A stretch of DNA of 64,000 nucleotides from Rhizobacter sp. SG703 (GTDB lineage Bacteria; Pseudomonadota; Gammaproteobacteria; Burkholderiales; Burkholderiaceae_C), in assembly GCF_012275445.1 (NCBI RefSeq), contig NZ_JAAZQK010000008.1:186001-250000 (forward strand), given 5' to 3'. Positions 1 through 7,269 of this stretch are shown in pieces (the stretch's first letter is position 1; each line of letters opens with the position of its first letter). The notes beneath the pieces are model-generated. The model was not told the origin of the DNA. It did no database searches and saw only the letters and a program-made list of their open reading frames with translations. A program made the position numbers and the translations under genes.

Positions 1-2
1 GC

Positions 3-620
3 ACGCCCGGCTACTTCACGGTGAACGCGCGCGGCTTCGCCGGCGAGCCGACCTGGGAGGTCGAGACGCTGTTCATGCACGAAGCGGTGCCGGGGCACCA
101 CCTGCAGACCGCCCGCGCGGCCGAGATCGAAGGGCTGCACGACTGGCGCCGCCGCGGTGGCTGGAACGTGGCCTATGGCGAAGGCTGGGCGCTGTACGCC
201 GAATCGCTGGGCTTCGAGCTCGGCATGTACCGCGACCCGTACCAGCACTACGGCCACCTGCAGGGGCAGCTGTTCCGTGCGGCACGGCTGGTGGTCGACA
301 CCGGCATCCACGCCTACCGCTGGCCGCGCGCGAAGGCGGTCGACTACATGATCCGGCAGGCCGGGCTCGAGCCGGCCAACGCCGCCAGCGAGGTCGACCG
401 CTATTTCTCGAACCCGAGCCAGGCGCTGGGCTACCTGCTGGGCAAGCGCAAGCTGCTGGAGCTGCGCGAGCGGTCGCAGAAGGCCTTGGGCAGCCGCTTC
501 GACCTGCGCGATTTCCACGCGGTGGTGATCGACAGCGGAACGATGCCGCTGTCGGTGCTGGAGCAGCGCGTGGATGCGTGGATTGCGCGCGGCGGCGGGC
601 GGCCGGATGCCGAGGGGTGA
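3..620 (+). CDS. DUF885 family metallopeptidase-like protein (5' truncated by window edge)
   Basis: This is the C-terminal end of a DUF885 protein; the reading frame is open from base 3 and the start lies outside the window. The segment HEAVPGHHLQ is the HExxxH-type zinc-binding motif typical of this family, and downstream YGEGWALYAESLG matches the conserved GEGWALY(A/S)E block that supplies a further acidic ligand. DUF885 members are about 550-600 residues and are mostly exported or periplasmic peptidases of unknown substrate; whether this one has a signal peptide cannot be seen. It ends in a TGA 68 bases before the toxin-antitoxin pair, in the same direction, but nothing links the two functionally. 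The family call is firm; the substrate is unknown. Confidence 0.85.
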   Translation, partial: TPGYFTVNARGFAGEPTWEVETLFMHEAVPGHHLQTARAAEIEGLHDWRRRGGWNVAYGEGWALYAESLGFELGMYRDPYQHYGHLQGQLFRAARLVVDTGIHAYRWPRAKAVDYMIRQAGLEPANAASEVDRYFSNPSQALGYLLGKRKLLELRERSQKALGSRFDLRDFHAVVIDSGTMPLSVLEQRVDAWIARGGGRPDAEG

Positions 621-651
621 CTCGGCGGGTCGACCACGGTTGCTCTTCGCT

Positions 652-662
652 TCTAGACTAGA
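652..662. promoter_or_regulatory. short palindrome upstream of vapB-like antitoxin
   Basis: TCTAGACTAGA is an inverted repeat (TCTAG, one base, CTAGA) 26 bases before the antitoxin start. Phd/YefM-type antitoxins usually repress their own operon by binding such palindromes, so this is a plausible autoregulatory operator. The arms are only five bases and the call rests on position and symmetry. Confidence 0.4.
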
Positions 663-688
663 CTTGGTCAACCCTTGAAGGCGCCGGC

Positions 689-925
689 ATGAACCCCATC
701 AACATCTACGAAGCAAAGACCAGGCTGTCCCAGCTGGTCGATCAAGCCGCCGCCGGTGAAGACGTGGTGGTCAGCCGCAACGGCAAGCCGCTGGTGCGAA
801 TCACCCGTCTCGCGGCGCCCGAGCGCAAGATCCGGTTCGGAGTGCTCAAGGGCAAGGTCAAGATCCCGGCGGATTTCGACGCACCGCTGCCGGACGACGT
901 GATCGCAGGTTTCGAGGGGCGTTGA
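689..925 (+). CDS. Phd/YefM-type antitoxin (VapB-like)
   Basis: A 78-residue protein beginning MNPINIYEAKTRLSQLVDQA and continuing GEDVVVSRNGKPLVRI, the hallmark N-terminal fold of Phd/YefM antitoxins. This domain binds operator DNA. The C-terminal half, ending in PLPDDVIAGFEGR, is the usual toxin-wrapping tail. It should neutralise the PIN-domain toxin encoded immediately downstream and co-repress the operon with it. Its TGA overlaps the toxin ATG by one base, so the two are translationally coupled, as expected for a toxin-antitoxin pair. Confidence 0.9.
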   Translation: MNPINIYEAKTRLSQLVDQAAAGEDVVVSRNGKPLVRITRLAAPERKIRFGVLKGKVKIPADFDAPLPDDVIAGFEGR

Positions 926-1302
926 TGCGCTTGTTGCTGGACACGCACGTATTCCTGTGGGCTGTGACCGGGTCGTCGAAGTTGAAGGCGGGTTCCCGTC
1001 GACTGATGGAGTCGGCTGACGAGGTCTATGTGTCGGCGGCGTCGATCTGGGAAATTGCCATCAAGTCGCGCCTTGGAAAGCTCGATGCCGATGCCGACGA
1101 ACTCGCGGCCGCCATTGCGGCGAGCGGTTTCGTCGAACTGCCGGTGCGCTCGGTGCATGCTGCCGCGACGCATCGGTTGCCGATGCATCACGACGATCCT
1201 TTCGACCGCTTGCTCGTCGCTCAGGCGATGAGCGAGCCTCTGCGACTGCTCAGTGCGGACGCCATCCTCGGCCGATACACGGACCTCGTGATTCCGATCT
1301 GA
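925..1302 (+). CDS. VapC-like PIN-domain ribonuclease toxin
   Basis: A 125-residue PIN-domain protein. Acidic residues expected to hold Mg2+ are visible in LLLDTHVFLWA (first Asp), SIWEIAIK (Glu) and HHDDPFDRLLVAQA (the Asp pair). VapC toxins are endoribonucleases, often cutting tRNA or rRNA; the target here cannot be read. I chose ATG 925 rather than the TTG three bases upstream because it overlaps the antitoxin stop (TGATG) and has a GAGGGG ribosome-binding site just before it. The gene appears intact, so the pair is probably functional. Confidence 0.9.
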   Translation: MRLLLDTHVFLWAVTGSSKLKAGSRRLMESADEVYVSAASIWEIAIKSRLGKLDADADELAAAIAASGFVELPVRSVHAAATHRLPMHHDDPFDRLLVAQAMSEPLRLLSADAILGRYTDLVIPI

Positions 1303-1317
1303 ACCTTGCCTGCTGCC

Positions 1318-1908
1318 ATGACGACTTCCGAAGACGCCCTGATCCAGATCGCCCGCCGCTACTCGCACATCGGCATGCAGGTGGCGAAGGCCTACCACCA
1401 GCGGCAGGCCGAGCTGGAACTCGACAAGGTGCTGATGCCCGAACGGCTGTCGACGCCTGGCGGCACCCTCACCTCGCTTGCGACGCTCGAAGAATTGCGC
1501 GAGCTGACCGCGACCCACCGGCAGGCGTACCAGAAGCTGATGGTGGCGTTCGCCGGCGAGATGGCCCGGGCGCTCGAGGAACTGCCCGAGGCGGTGCGCG
1601 ACGCCGAGCGCGACCGCATCGTGCCGATGCTCGAATGGCAGTTCAACGCGCAGCGCGAGTTCTATGAAAACCGCGACCGCTGGATCGCCGCGGCGGAGCA
1701 GGTCTGCGAGCTGATCGAAGACCGGCGCGCCAGGCTGACCTTCACCGACGACGGCGTGCTGTTCGAGGCCGACGACGACCTCGACCGTTTCCAGGCGCTG
1801 ATGACGTCGCTCGACGAGATGCAGCAGCGCGAGACCCAACAGCTGGCGCAGCGCATCGAGCGGATGAAGCGCTCGGCGGCGGCACTCGGGATGAGCTTCA
1901 GCGAGTAG
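1318..1908 (+). CDS. hypothetical helical protein
   Basis: A 196-residue protein starting MTTSEDALIQIARRYSHIG. The whole sequence is rich in Leu, Glu, Arg and Gln with heptad-like spacing, suggesting mostly alpha-helical or coiled-coil structure. No signal peptide, membrane segment or catalytic motif is apparent. It begins 15 bases after the toxin stop and may be read through from that operon, though a role in the toxin-antitoxin system is not implied. An in-frame TTG four codons upstream is possible but ATG 1318 is preferred. I do not recognise the family. Confidence 0.65.
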   Translation: MTTSEDALIQIARRYSHIGMQVAKAYHQRQAELELDKVLMPERLSTPGGTLTSLATLEELRELTATHRQAYQKLMVAFAGEMARALEELPEAVRDAERDRIVPMLEWQFNAQREFYENRDRWIAAAEQVCELIEDRRARLTFTDDGVLFEADDDLDRFQALMTSLDEMQQRETQQLAQRIERMKRSAAALGMSFSE

Positions 1909-2005
1909 GAAGAAGTCGCGCTCACGCGCGATGTTCTTTGCAGGGCCATGGCGTCCGGGCGGGCGCCTGACGGCTTACGATGGGCCTCAACTTGTCGAGA
2001 CCCTC

Positions 2006-2185
2006 ATGAATCAACTCCTGCTCCAACCCGCCGCCACAATCACGGCCGCGCTGATCACCAACCCGGCACCCGGCGTGTCACGCACGAAGATCGAGGACGT
2101 CGGCTCGCTGTTCACGCTGGTCTACAACGAACTGGCCAAGGCGGCTGCCGCCGACGCCGAACGGGCGAAGACGGCGGCGGCCTGA
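2006..2185 (+). CDS. small conserved-looking hypothetical protein
   Basis: A 59-residue open frame, MNQLLLQPAATITAALITN followed by PGVSRTKIEDVGSLFTLVYN and an Ala-rich tail. The middle reads like a genuine protein rather than an antisense shadow, with amphipathic helices in the C-terminal half. No obvious Shine-Dalgarno precedes ATG 2006, and the frame remains open upstream to about 1931. Function unknown. It converges on infA with only 14 bases between stop codons. Confidence 0.5.
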   Translation: MNQLLLQPAATITAALITNPAPGVSRTKIEDVGSLFTLVYNELAKAAAADAERAKTAAA

Positions 2186-2199
2186 GGCCGGGCAGAACC

Positions 2200-2442
2200 T
2201 CAGCGGTTCTGTTGCGGCGGACGACCGAGGTGGCGGAACGTGATCCGCCCCTTGCTCAGGTCGTACGGCGACATTTCCAGCGACACGTTGTCGCCGGCCA
2301 GGATGCGGATGTGGTGCTTGCGCATGCGTCCCGAGGTGTAGGCCACCAGCTTGTGGCCATTTTCCAGCGTCACGCGAAAACGCGAGTCCGGCAGGATTTC
2401 GTTGACGACGCCGCTCATTTCGATCAGTTCTTCCTTGGCCAT
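2200..2442 (-). CDS. infA: translation initiation factor IF-1
   Basis: An 80-residue S1/OB-fold protein matching IF-1 along its full length ([19 protein letters not shown], then [20 protein letters not shown], then [18 protein letters not shown]). IF-1 occupies the A-site of the 30S subunit and stimulates IF-2 and IF-3 during initiation. The start is preceded by AAGGAG, which overlaps the TAA stop of the upstream gene (TAAGGAG), suggesting translational coupling. Beta-proteobacteria often carry more than one infA copy. This one lies outside the ribosomal-protein operon, so it may be the secondary copy; that is inference. Confidence 0.95.
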   Translation of the reverse strand: MAKEELIEMSGVVNEILPDSRFRVTLENGHKLVAYTSGRMRKHHIRILAGDNVSLEMSPYDLSKGRITFRHLGRPPQQNR

Positions 2443-2453
2443 GAGGACACTCC

Positions 2454-2735
2454 TTAGGGGTTGGATGGGGATGGCACGGCCACGCTGCGGCCCGCGACCC
2501 AGGCAAGGCCCTGGTCGGTGGCGTAGCGCAATGCGGCGCGTGCGGTCTGGAAGAGCGGCGAGAAGCGCATGACCCGGTCATGGGTGGCGCTGCCGTGGCC
2601 GCTGCGGATGGAGACGGCGGCCTCGTGGCGGCCGTCGCTGCGGGAATGGCTGAATGGCGAGACGAGGTATCTGCCGATTTCGATCGAGGTCTTGATGCAG
2701 TTCTTTCTAGGGCGCGACCTGCTTGCAAGGGCCAT
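2454..2735 (-). CDS. conserved hypothetical protein upstream of infA
   Basis: A 93-residue protein. The segment from Ile17 ([16 protein letters not shown]) through [20 protein letters not shown] to the tryptophan near residue 79 reads like a compact conserved domain that I believe recurs in Burkholderiales, but I cannot name it. The Arg-rich first 12 residues may not be part of the mature start. Its stop codon forms part of the infA ribosome-binding site 11 bases before that gene, so the two are probably one transcript. No transmembrane or signal sequence is evident. Confidence 0.6.
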   Translation of the reverse strand: MALASRSRPRKNCIKTSIEIGRYLVSPFSHSRSDGRHEAAVSIRSGHGSATHDRVMRFSPLFQTARAALRYATDQGLAWVAGRSVAVPSPSNP

Positions 2736-2969
2736 CGGAAACGGCTGCTGCAGCGTCGGTCGGGAGTTGGGGCGTCGATGCCGTCAGAGGATGCAGCCCG
2801 CGGGACAGGCCGCCCGACACGCGCCAGGAGGAAGCACGCAGTCTACCACCGCGGGCTTTTTCCGGCCATGGCGCCGCGGCGGTATCCCCGTGAACGACTC
2901 GGCGTCCAGGGCCCGCAGCGTGTGTCGTGCCGATCAGCCACCGGGCCGGACACGGCGCGGTGGCCCCGT

Positions 2970-3992
2970 TCAGCCCTTCTTCGGCCGCGCCAGCGAATCC
3001 CGCAGGATCAGCTCGGGGGCGAACTCGCGCGACACCGGCAGCTCGGTGCCGAAGCACATGTTCGACAGCAGCCGGCAGGCGTTCAGCCCCATGTTGCCGA
3101 CGACGATGCGGATCGTCGTCAGGCGCGGCGACAGCCACGCGGCGATGTCGGTGTCGTCGTAGCCCATCACCGACACGTCGCCCGGCACCGTGAGGCCGGC
3201 CGACTGCAGGCGCGACATCGCGCCCATCGCCATCTGGTCGTTGCAGCAGAACAGCGCGGTGAAGCGGGCCTTGTCGGCCAGCAGCTGGTCGGCGCCGACC
3301 CAGCCGCTTTCGGCCGCGAAATCGCCGGTCATCGTCGGCACCGACTGGCGCTCGATGCCAGCCGCGGCCAGCGTGTCGAAGAAGCCCTGCAGCCGCAGCC
3401 GGTTGTCCGGCGCGCCCGCCGGCCCGGCGATCACCGCGATGCGGCGGTGCCCATGCTCCAGCAGCGTGCGCGCCGCGAGCACCCCGCCGGCCTTGTGGTC
3501 GACGGTGAAGCACTGGCTGCGCATGCCCTTCACGTCGCGGTTGACCACCGCCAGGTTCGGGAAGCGCCGCTTCAGCCCGACGATGTCGGCATCGCGCAGC
3601 GCATAGGTCGTCAGCAGCATCCCCTCGCACTGCCGGTCCATCAGGAACTCGATGCCGTTCAGCGCCTGCTCGCGCACGTCTTCGCCGCCGTGGCCGTTGG
3701 CGATGACCATGTGGCGGTCCTGCGCCCGCAGCTCCATGTCGATCGCATGCAGCATCGGGCCGTAGAACGGGCCCTTGAAATCGGGCACGTAGACGCCGAT
3801 CGCGTTGGTGCTCTTCATCGACAGCGCGCGCGCGATCCGCGAGGGCCGGAAATCCAGCTGCTCGATCGCCGCCTGCACGCGCGACGCCGAGTCGGCCGAG
3901 AACGGCCCCTTGCCCGAAATCACGCGCGATGCCGTGGCGACACCGACACCTGCCAGACGCGCCACATCCTTGATCGTGCCCACTGATTGCAC
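2970..3992 (-). CDS. LacI-family transcriptional regulator of the chitin/chitosan locus
   Basis: A 340-residue LacI/GalR repressor. Residues 5-30 (GTIKDVARLAGVGVATASRV) form the helix-turn-helix and SADSASRVQAAIEQLDF the hinge-adjacent region; the rest is a periplasmic-binding-protein-like sensor domain with the conserved C-terminal GYDDTDIA block. It lies 93 bases downstream of the lyase gene at the end of a same-strand series starting with the chitinase. A LacI-type palindrome lies before the chitinase, so it probably responds to a sugar released by these enzymes. The start is a GTG at 3992; a second GTG at 3983 giving VGTIKDVARL is an equally reasonable start. Confidence 0.9.
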   Translation of the reverse strand: MQSVGTIKDVARLAGVGVATASRVISGKGPFSADSASRVQAAIEQLDFRPSRIARALSMKSTNAIGVYVPDFKGPFYGPMLHAIDMELRAQDRHMVIANGHGGEDVREQALNGIEFLMDRQCEGMLLTTYALRDADIVGLKRRFPNLAVVNRDVKGMRSQCFTVDHKAGGVLAARTLLEHGHRRIAVIAGPAGAPDNRLRLQGFFDTLAAAGIERQSVPTMTGDFAAESGWVGADQLLADKARFTALFCCNDQMAMGAMSRLQSAGLTVPGDVSVMGYDDTDIAAWLSPRLTTIRIVVGNMGLNACRLLSNMCFGTELPVSREFAPELILRDSLARPKKG

Positions 3993-3997
3993 CTGCC

Positions 3998-4031
3998 CCA
4001 GACTACCGAATTGGCTCGGATCATAGTCTGG
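3998..4031. repeat. inverted repeat just upstream of lacI-type gene
   Basis: An eight-base perfect inverted repeat, CCAGACTA and TAGTCTGG, separated by 18 bases, ends six bases before the regulator start codon. It could be a leader hairpin limiting translation or half-sites of a regulator. The sequence lacks the central CG of a LacI operator, so I do not call it an operator. Confidence 0.35.
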
Positions 4032-4061
4032 AGCTTGGGCGTGGGCTGTTTCTGTTTCGAA

Positions 4062-4079
4062 ATCGACGATGGTGTCGAT
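4062..4079 (-). terminator. possible weak intrinsic terminator after the lyase gene
   Basis: Reading the minus strand, ATCGAC, six loop bases, GTCGAT and then TTTCG follow the lyase stop by six bases. The stem is six pairs and the T-run only three, so this is at best a partial terminator that would lower but not stop transcription into the regulator gene. Confidence 0.3.
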
Positions 4080-4085
4080 CGCGAA

Positions 4086-5320
4086 TCAGTAGTCGTCGCG
4101 GCCGTGCGTGGCGGTCGTGAAGCCGAGGAACTGCATCGATCCGCCGTCCGGGCGGCGCGCCTTCGCGAGCGCCTGGAAGTTCGGGATCGCGACGCCGCGG
4201 TTCATGTAGCCGTTGACCGCGATGTCCATGTAGCCGGCCTCCAGGTGCTGGCCCTTGCAGTTGCGCACGCCGCTGCCGCTCTGCAGCGATTTCGCCATGT
4301 ACTCCAGCCCCTTGGCCAGCCGCGGCGTGGTCTCGCCCGAGGCCTTCCACAGCCACACCGAGGTGTCGCCGGCCTGGATCACCGCGATCTCGGCAGCCTG
4401 CGCCAGGCCTTCGAGGTTGTACTGCGGGTGCGTGCAGTCGCGGTCCTTCAGCTCGTTGACCTCGCCGCTCGAGAAGACCGACAGCGGGATCATCTCGGTG
4501 ACGCGCTGCAGGCCGGCCGCGTAGCGCGTCGGGTTGTCCTGGTAGGCGCCGGCGGCCATCATCGCGAGACCGGCCGACACCGCCCAGTTGTTGACGCGGG
4601 TGCGCGCCTTCGCGGCCTCGGTGTACTGGCGGTCGATGAAGCCGTTGAAGGTCGTGATGTCGGCCTGCGCCCAGCCGGCTTCGCCGTTGTTGTAGTGGCG
4701 GATGATCTCGGCCGCGCTGACCCACACCGGCAGCATCCACGCCGCCTCGAGCTGCACCTGGGCGGCGTTCGTGCCCGAGGCCACCGAGAAGCTGCGGAAG
4801 GTCCTGCCCCAGTCGTTCAGGATCGCCACCGCCTTGTCGCGGTGCCGCGCGTCGCCGGTCTTGACCCAGCGCAGCGCGTTCAGGTAGGCCGCCTGCGCAT
4901 CGTTCTTGAAGCGCGCCTCCTGGTCGCCGATCGCGCTGCCCACCACCTGCACGTTGGACAAGGCCTTGTGCGAGTAGGTGTAGGCGCTGCGCGAGTCGTT
5001 CATCACGACCTGGTAGCCGGTCTTCAGCACGCTCGGGTTGGCCGAGTTCTGGGCGGCCTTGAAGCTGTCGAGCCGCGCCTGCGTCAGGAAGATGCCGGGG
5101 TGGCGGAAGGTGGCCGGCGTGATCGCCTGCGCGCCTTCGCGTGCCACCGCGGCATCGTCGGTCGGCGCGTCGGCGACCTGGGCGTTGTCGTCGACGGCCG
5201 CGGCCTGCGCGCCATCGTCTTCGCCGGTGTTGCCGCCGCCGCAGGCTGCCAGCAGGGCCAGCGTGACCGGGGCCAGGGCCCAGCACAGGCGCCGGGTCGT
5301 TGCGTTGAAGTTCTTCATCG
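4086..5320 (-). CDS. alginate-lyase-like (PF05426 type) lipoprotein
   Basis: A 411-residue lipoprotein. The N-terminus MKNFNATTRR, a hydrophobic run and LLAACGGG form a lipobox with Cys at about residue 25. The mature part opens with FRHPGIFLTQARLDSFKA, then NALRWVKTGDARHRDKAVAI and RVNNWAVSAGLAMMAAGAY, the helical barrel pattern of the alginate-lyase-like family, including the conserved N-x-W-x-x-S and a later His/Tyr stretch (CTHPQYNLEG). Family members cleave uronate-containing polysaccharides by beta-elimination. Its place directly after chitosanase and chitinase genes suggests another polymer, possibly cell-wall or mixed amino-sugar/uronate. I place the start at ATG 5320 because GAGGAG lies seven bases upstream. 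Confidence 0.8.
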
Positions 5321-5332
5321 GGATCTCCTCGC

Positions 5333-7243
5333 TCACTTGATGCTGTAGCTGTCGCCGTAGACCTTCCAGTTCAGCGGCGTGTTCAGGTCGAAGTTGCCGG
5401 CTTTCAGCCAGACGCGCTGCGCGGTGTCGACGCGCGTCGTGTCGCTGTGGGCCTCTTCCTTGTTCATCTCGACCACGCGGGCATCCATGAAGGCGTTCAG
5501 GTAGGTCGCCTCGTCGCCGCCCTGGGCGGGGGTCTTGGCCTTGGCCATGGCCGCCTTGCGCACGCTCATCGCGCCTTCGTAGCCGTGCATCACGGCCGCG
5601 TCGTAGTAGGCGAACTGCCCGAGTGCGCGCAGGCCGTCGCTCTTGGCCTTGTTGACCGCAGGATTGAAGTAGACGTTGTCGCGCTCGTAGTCCTGCGACT
5701 GCTGGAAGATCACGTCGGCGGCGGCCGTCTTCCAGTCGCCGGTGTAGGTCGGATCGAGCCCGGCGTGCGACTCGGTGTTGTTCACCTTCTTCAGCGCCGG
5801 CAGGTACTTGGCCAGCACGTTGCCCGGCTTGCGGTTGGTGTATTCCTGCACCACTTCCAGCATGTCGCCGGTGCCCGAGCAGAAGCCGATGATGCCGGCG
5901 GTGTAGCCGCGGCCGTCATGGATGTCCTGGATGTAGGCGTACTGCGCCTTCCAGTTCAGCGACGAGTTCTCGGCGCTGGAGACGATCTGCATCGCGATGT
6001 CCTTCTTGCGGGCATCGAACAGGTCGGACGACGACGGGGCCGGCGCAGGGGCTGGAGCCGGAGCCGGTGCGGGCGCGGGTGCCGGAGCGGGCGCTGGGGA
6101 CGGTGCAGGAGAAGGTGCAGGAGAAGGTGCGGGGGCCGGCGCAGGGGCCGGCGCGGGCGCCGGAGCCGGTGCAGGCGCGCCGACCGCGGTCAGCTTCCAT
6201 TGCTGGTTCGCGCCGGTGCCGCAATCCCATTGCTGGATCGCGCCGCCGGCCGACATGCTGTGGTCCTTCACGTCGACGCACTTGCCGCTGTGGCGGGCCT
6301 TCAGCGAGAAGCCGGCACCCGACACGGCGACCGCGAAGCGCTGGTTGTCGCTGGCGGCGGTGGCCCATTGCTGGATCAGCGCGCCGTTGGCGGTGGACAC
6401 GTCGGTCACATCGAGCGACTTGCCGCTGTTGACGTTGACCAGGCGGAACGTGCCGCCGGTCTCGCCGCGCAGCTCGAAGCGCTGCGAGGCCACGTCGACG
6501 CAGGCGCTCTGTTGCGCCTTCGCGCCGTCGGCGGTGCCGGCACCGGCGATGTCCAGGCACAGGCCCGACTCGACCGACTTGACTTCGTAGACGCCGACCG
6601 CGACCGCGGCGGTGACATTGCCGCTGCGCGGCAGGAACCGGAACGACTGGCCGCCGCTGGTGCCTGTGCTGCACGACAGCTGCTGCAGCACGGCGCCGTC
6701 GGCGTTCGAGGAACCGGTCACGTCGACGCATTTGCCGCTGCCGGCATTGACCAGGCGGAAGCGGTCGCCGCCCAGGTGCTCGATGCGGAAGCGCTGCGCG
6801 TTGGTGCCGTTGTCGACCCACTGCTGCACGGCCGCGCCGTCGGCGGTGGAGGCCGACGCGACGTCCATGGCCTTGCCGCTGCCGCCGTTCACCAGCTTGT
6901 AGATACCGCCGCCGACCGCGCTGAGTTCGAACGACTGCGCGGCGTTCTTGTTGCAGCCGGCCTGCTGCAGCCGGCCGCCGTCTTCGGTGCTGGCGCCGGC
7001 CACGTCGACGCACTTGCCGCTCTGTGCATTGACGATGGTGTAGATGCCGTTGGCGAGCGTGATGGTGCCGGCTGTGCTGGCGCGTGCGGCCTGCGCGGCT
7101 TCATGGCGGTCGGCGGCGCCGTCCGCGCTGTCGGGCGCGGAGCTGCCGTCGTTGCCGCCGCAGGCCGCGAGGAAGGCGCTGCCGATCGCGACGGCGAGCG
7201 GCAGGCGGGCGAATTGATAACGCTTGGAATGCCTGGTGTTCAT
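5333..7243 (-). CDS. GH46 chitosanase with two ricin-type (CBM13) lectin domains, lipoprotein
   Basis: A 636-residue secreted enzyme predicted to hydrolyse chitosan. The N-terminus has a signal sequence ending in AFLAACGGN, a lipobox with Cys near residue 25. Residues about 66-352 hold six beta-trefoil units (each around SGKCVDV...QQW), that is two complete ricin-B/CBM13 domains. Residues about 355-403 are an Ala-Pro linker. The rest is a GH46 catalytic domain: Glu425 in SSAENSSLNW and Asp443 in DIHDGRGYTAG align with the acid/base pair of Streptomyces chitosanase. The start at 7243 has AGGAG nine bases upstream. It follows the chitinase by 26 bases and precedes the lyase by 12, so the three are one operon. 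Confidence 0.95.
   Translation of the reverse strand: MNTRHSKRYQFARLPLAVAIGSAFLAACGGNDGSSAPDSADGAADRHEAAQAARASTAGTITLANGIYTIVNAQSGKCVDVAGASTEDGGRLQQAGCNKNAAQSFELSAVGGGIYKLVNGGSGKAMDVASASTADGAAVQQWVDNGTNAQRFRIEHLGGDRFRLVNAGSGKCVDVTGSSNADGAVLQQLSCSTGTSGGQSFRFLPRSGNVTAAVAVGVYEVKSVESGLCLDIAGAGTADGAKAQQSACVDVASQRFELRGETGGTFRLVNVNSGKSLDVTDVSTANGALIQQWATAASDNQRFAVAVSGAGFSLKARHSGKCVDVKDHSMSAGGAIQQWDCGTGANQQWKLTAVGAPAPAPAPAPAPAPAPAPSPAPSPAPSPAPAPAPAPAPAPAPAPAPAPSSSDLFDARKKDIAMQIVSSAENSSLNWKAQYAYIQDIHDGRGYTAGIIGFCSGTGDMLEVVQEYTNRKPGNVLAKYLPALKKVNNTESHAGLDPTYTGDWKTAAADVIFQQSQDYERDNVYFNPAVNKAKSDGLRALGQFAYYDAAVMHGYEGAMSVRKAAMAKAKTPAQGGDEATYLNAFMDARVVEMNKEEAHSDTTRVDTAQRVWLKAGNFDLNTPLNWKVYGDSYSIK
6020..6179 (-). 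repeat. Ala-Pro linker-coding repeat in chitosanase
   Basis: A near-tandem GGCGCAGGGGC-like tract coding for about 48 alternating Ala-Pro residues with a few Ser-Pro steps. It is an extended flexible linker between lectin and catalytic domains. The opposite strand reads as a long Gly-Ala frame that I regard as non-coding. Confidence 0.8.
6361..6460 (-). repeat. CBM13 unit nearly identical at DNA level to one in the chitinase
   Basis: This lectin-unit segment matches 8967-9066 with the first 34 bases identical and only scattered differences afterwards, coding the shared SLDVTDVSTANGALIQQWA. Such DNA-level identity points to recent duplication or gene conversion between the two neighbouring genes. 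Confidence 0.8.
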
Positions 7244-7269
7244 GGTGTGCTCCTGGATGGGTGGAGGAT

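Noticed and set aside
2736-2969. Possible small gene between the LacI regulator and the infA-linked gene
   Set aside because: Open frames there have no ribosome-binding site and shadow-like composition; I see nothing to support a gene.
5997-6590. Gly-Ala-rich open frame on the plus strand
   Set aside because: It is the complement of the Ala-Pro linker and lectin coding sequence of the chitosanase.
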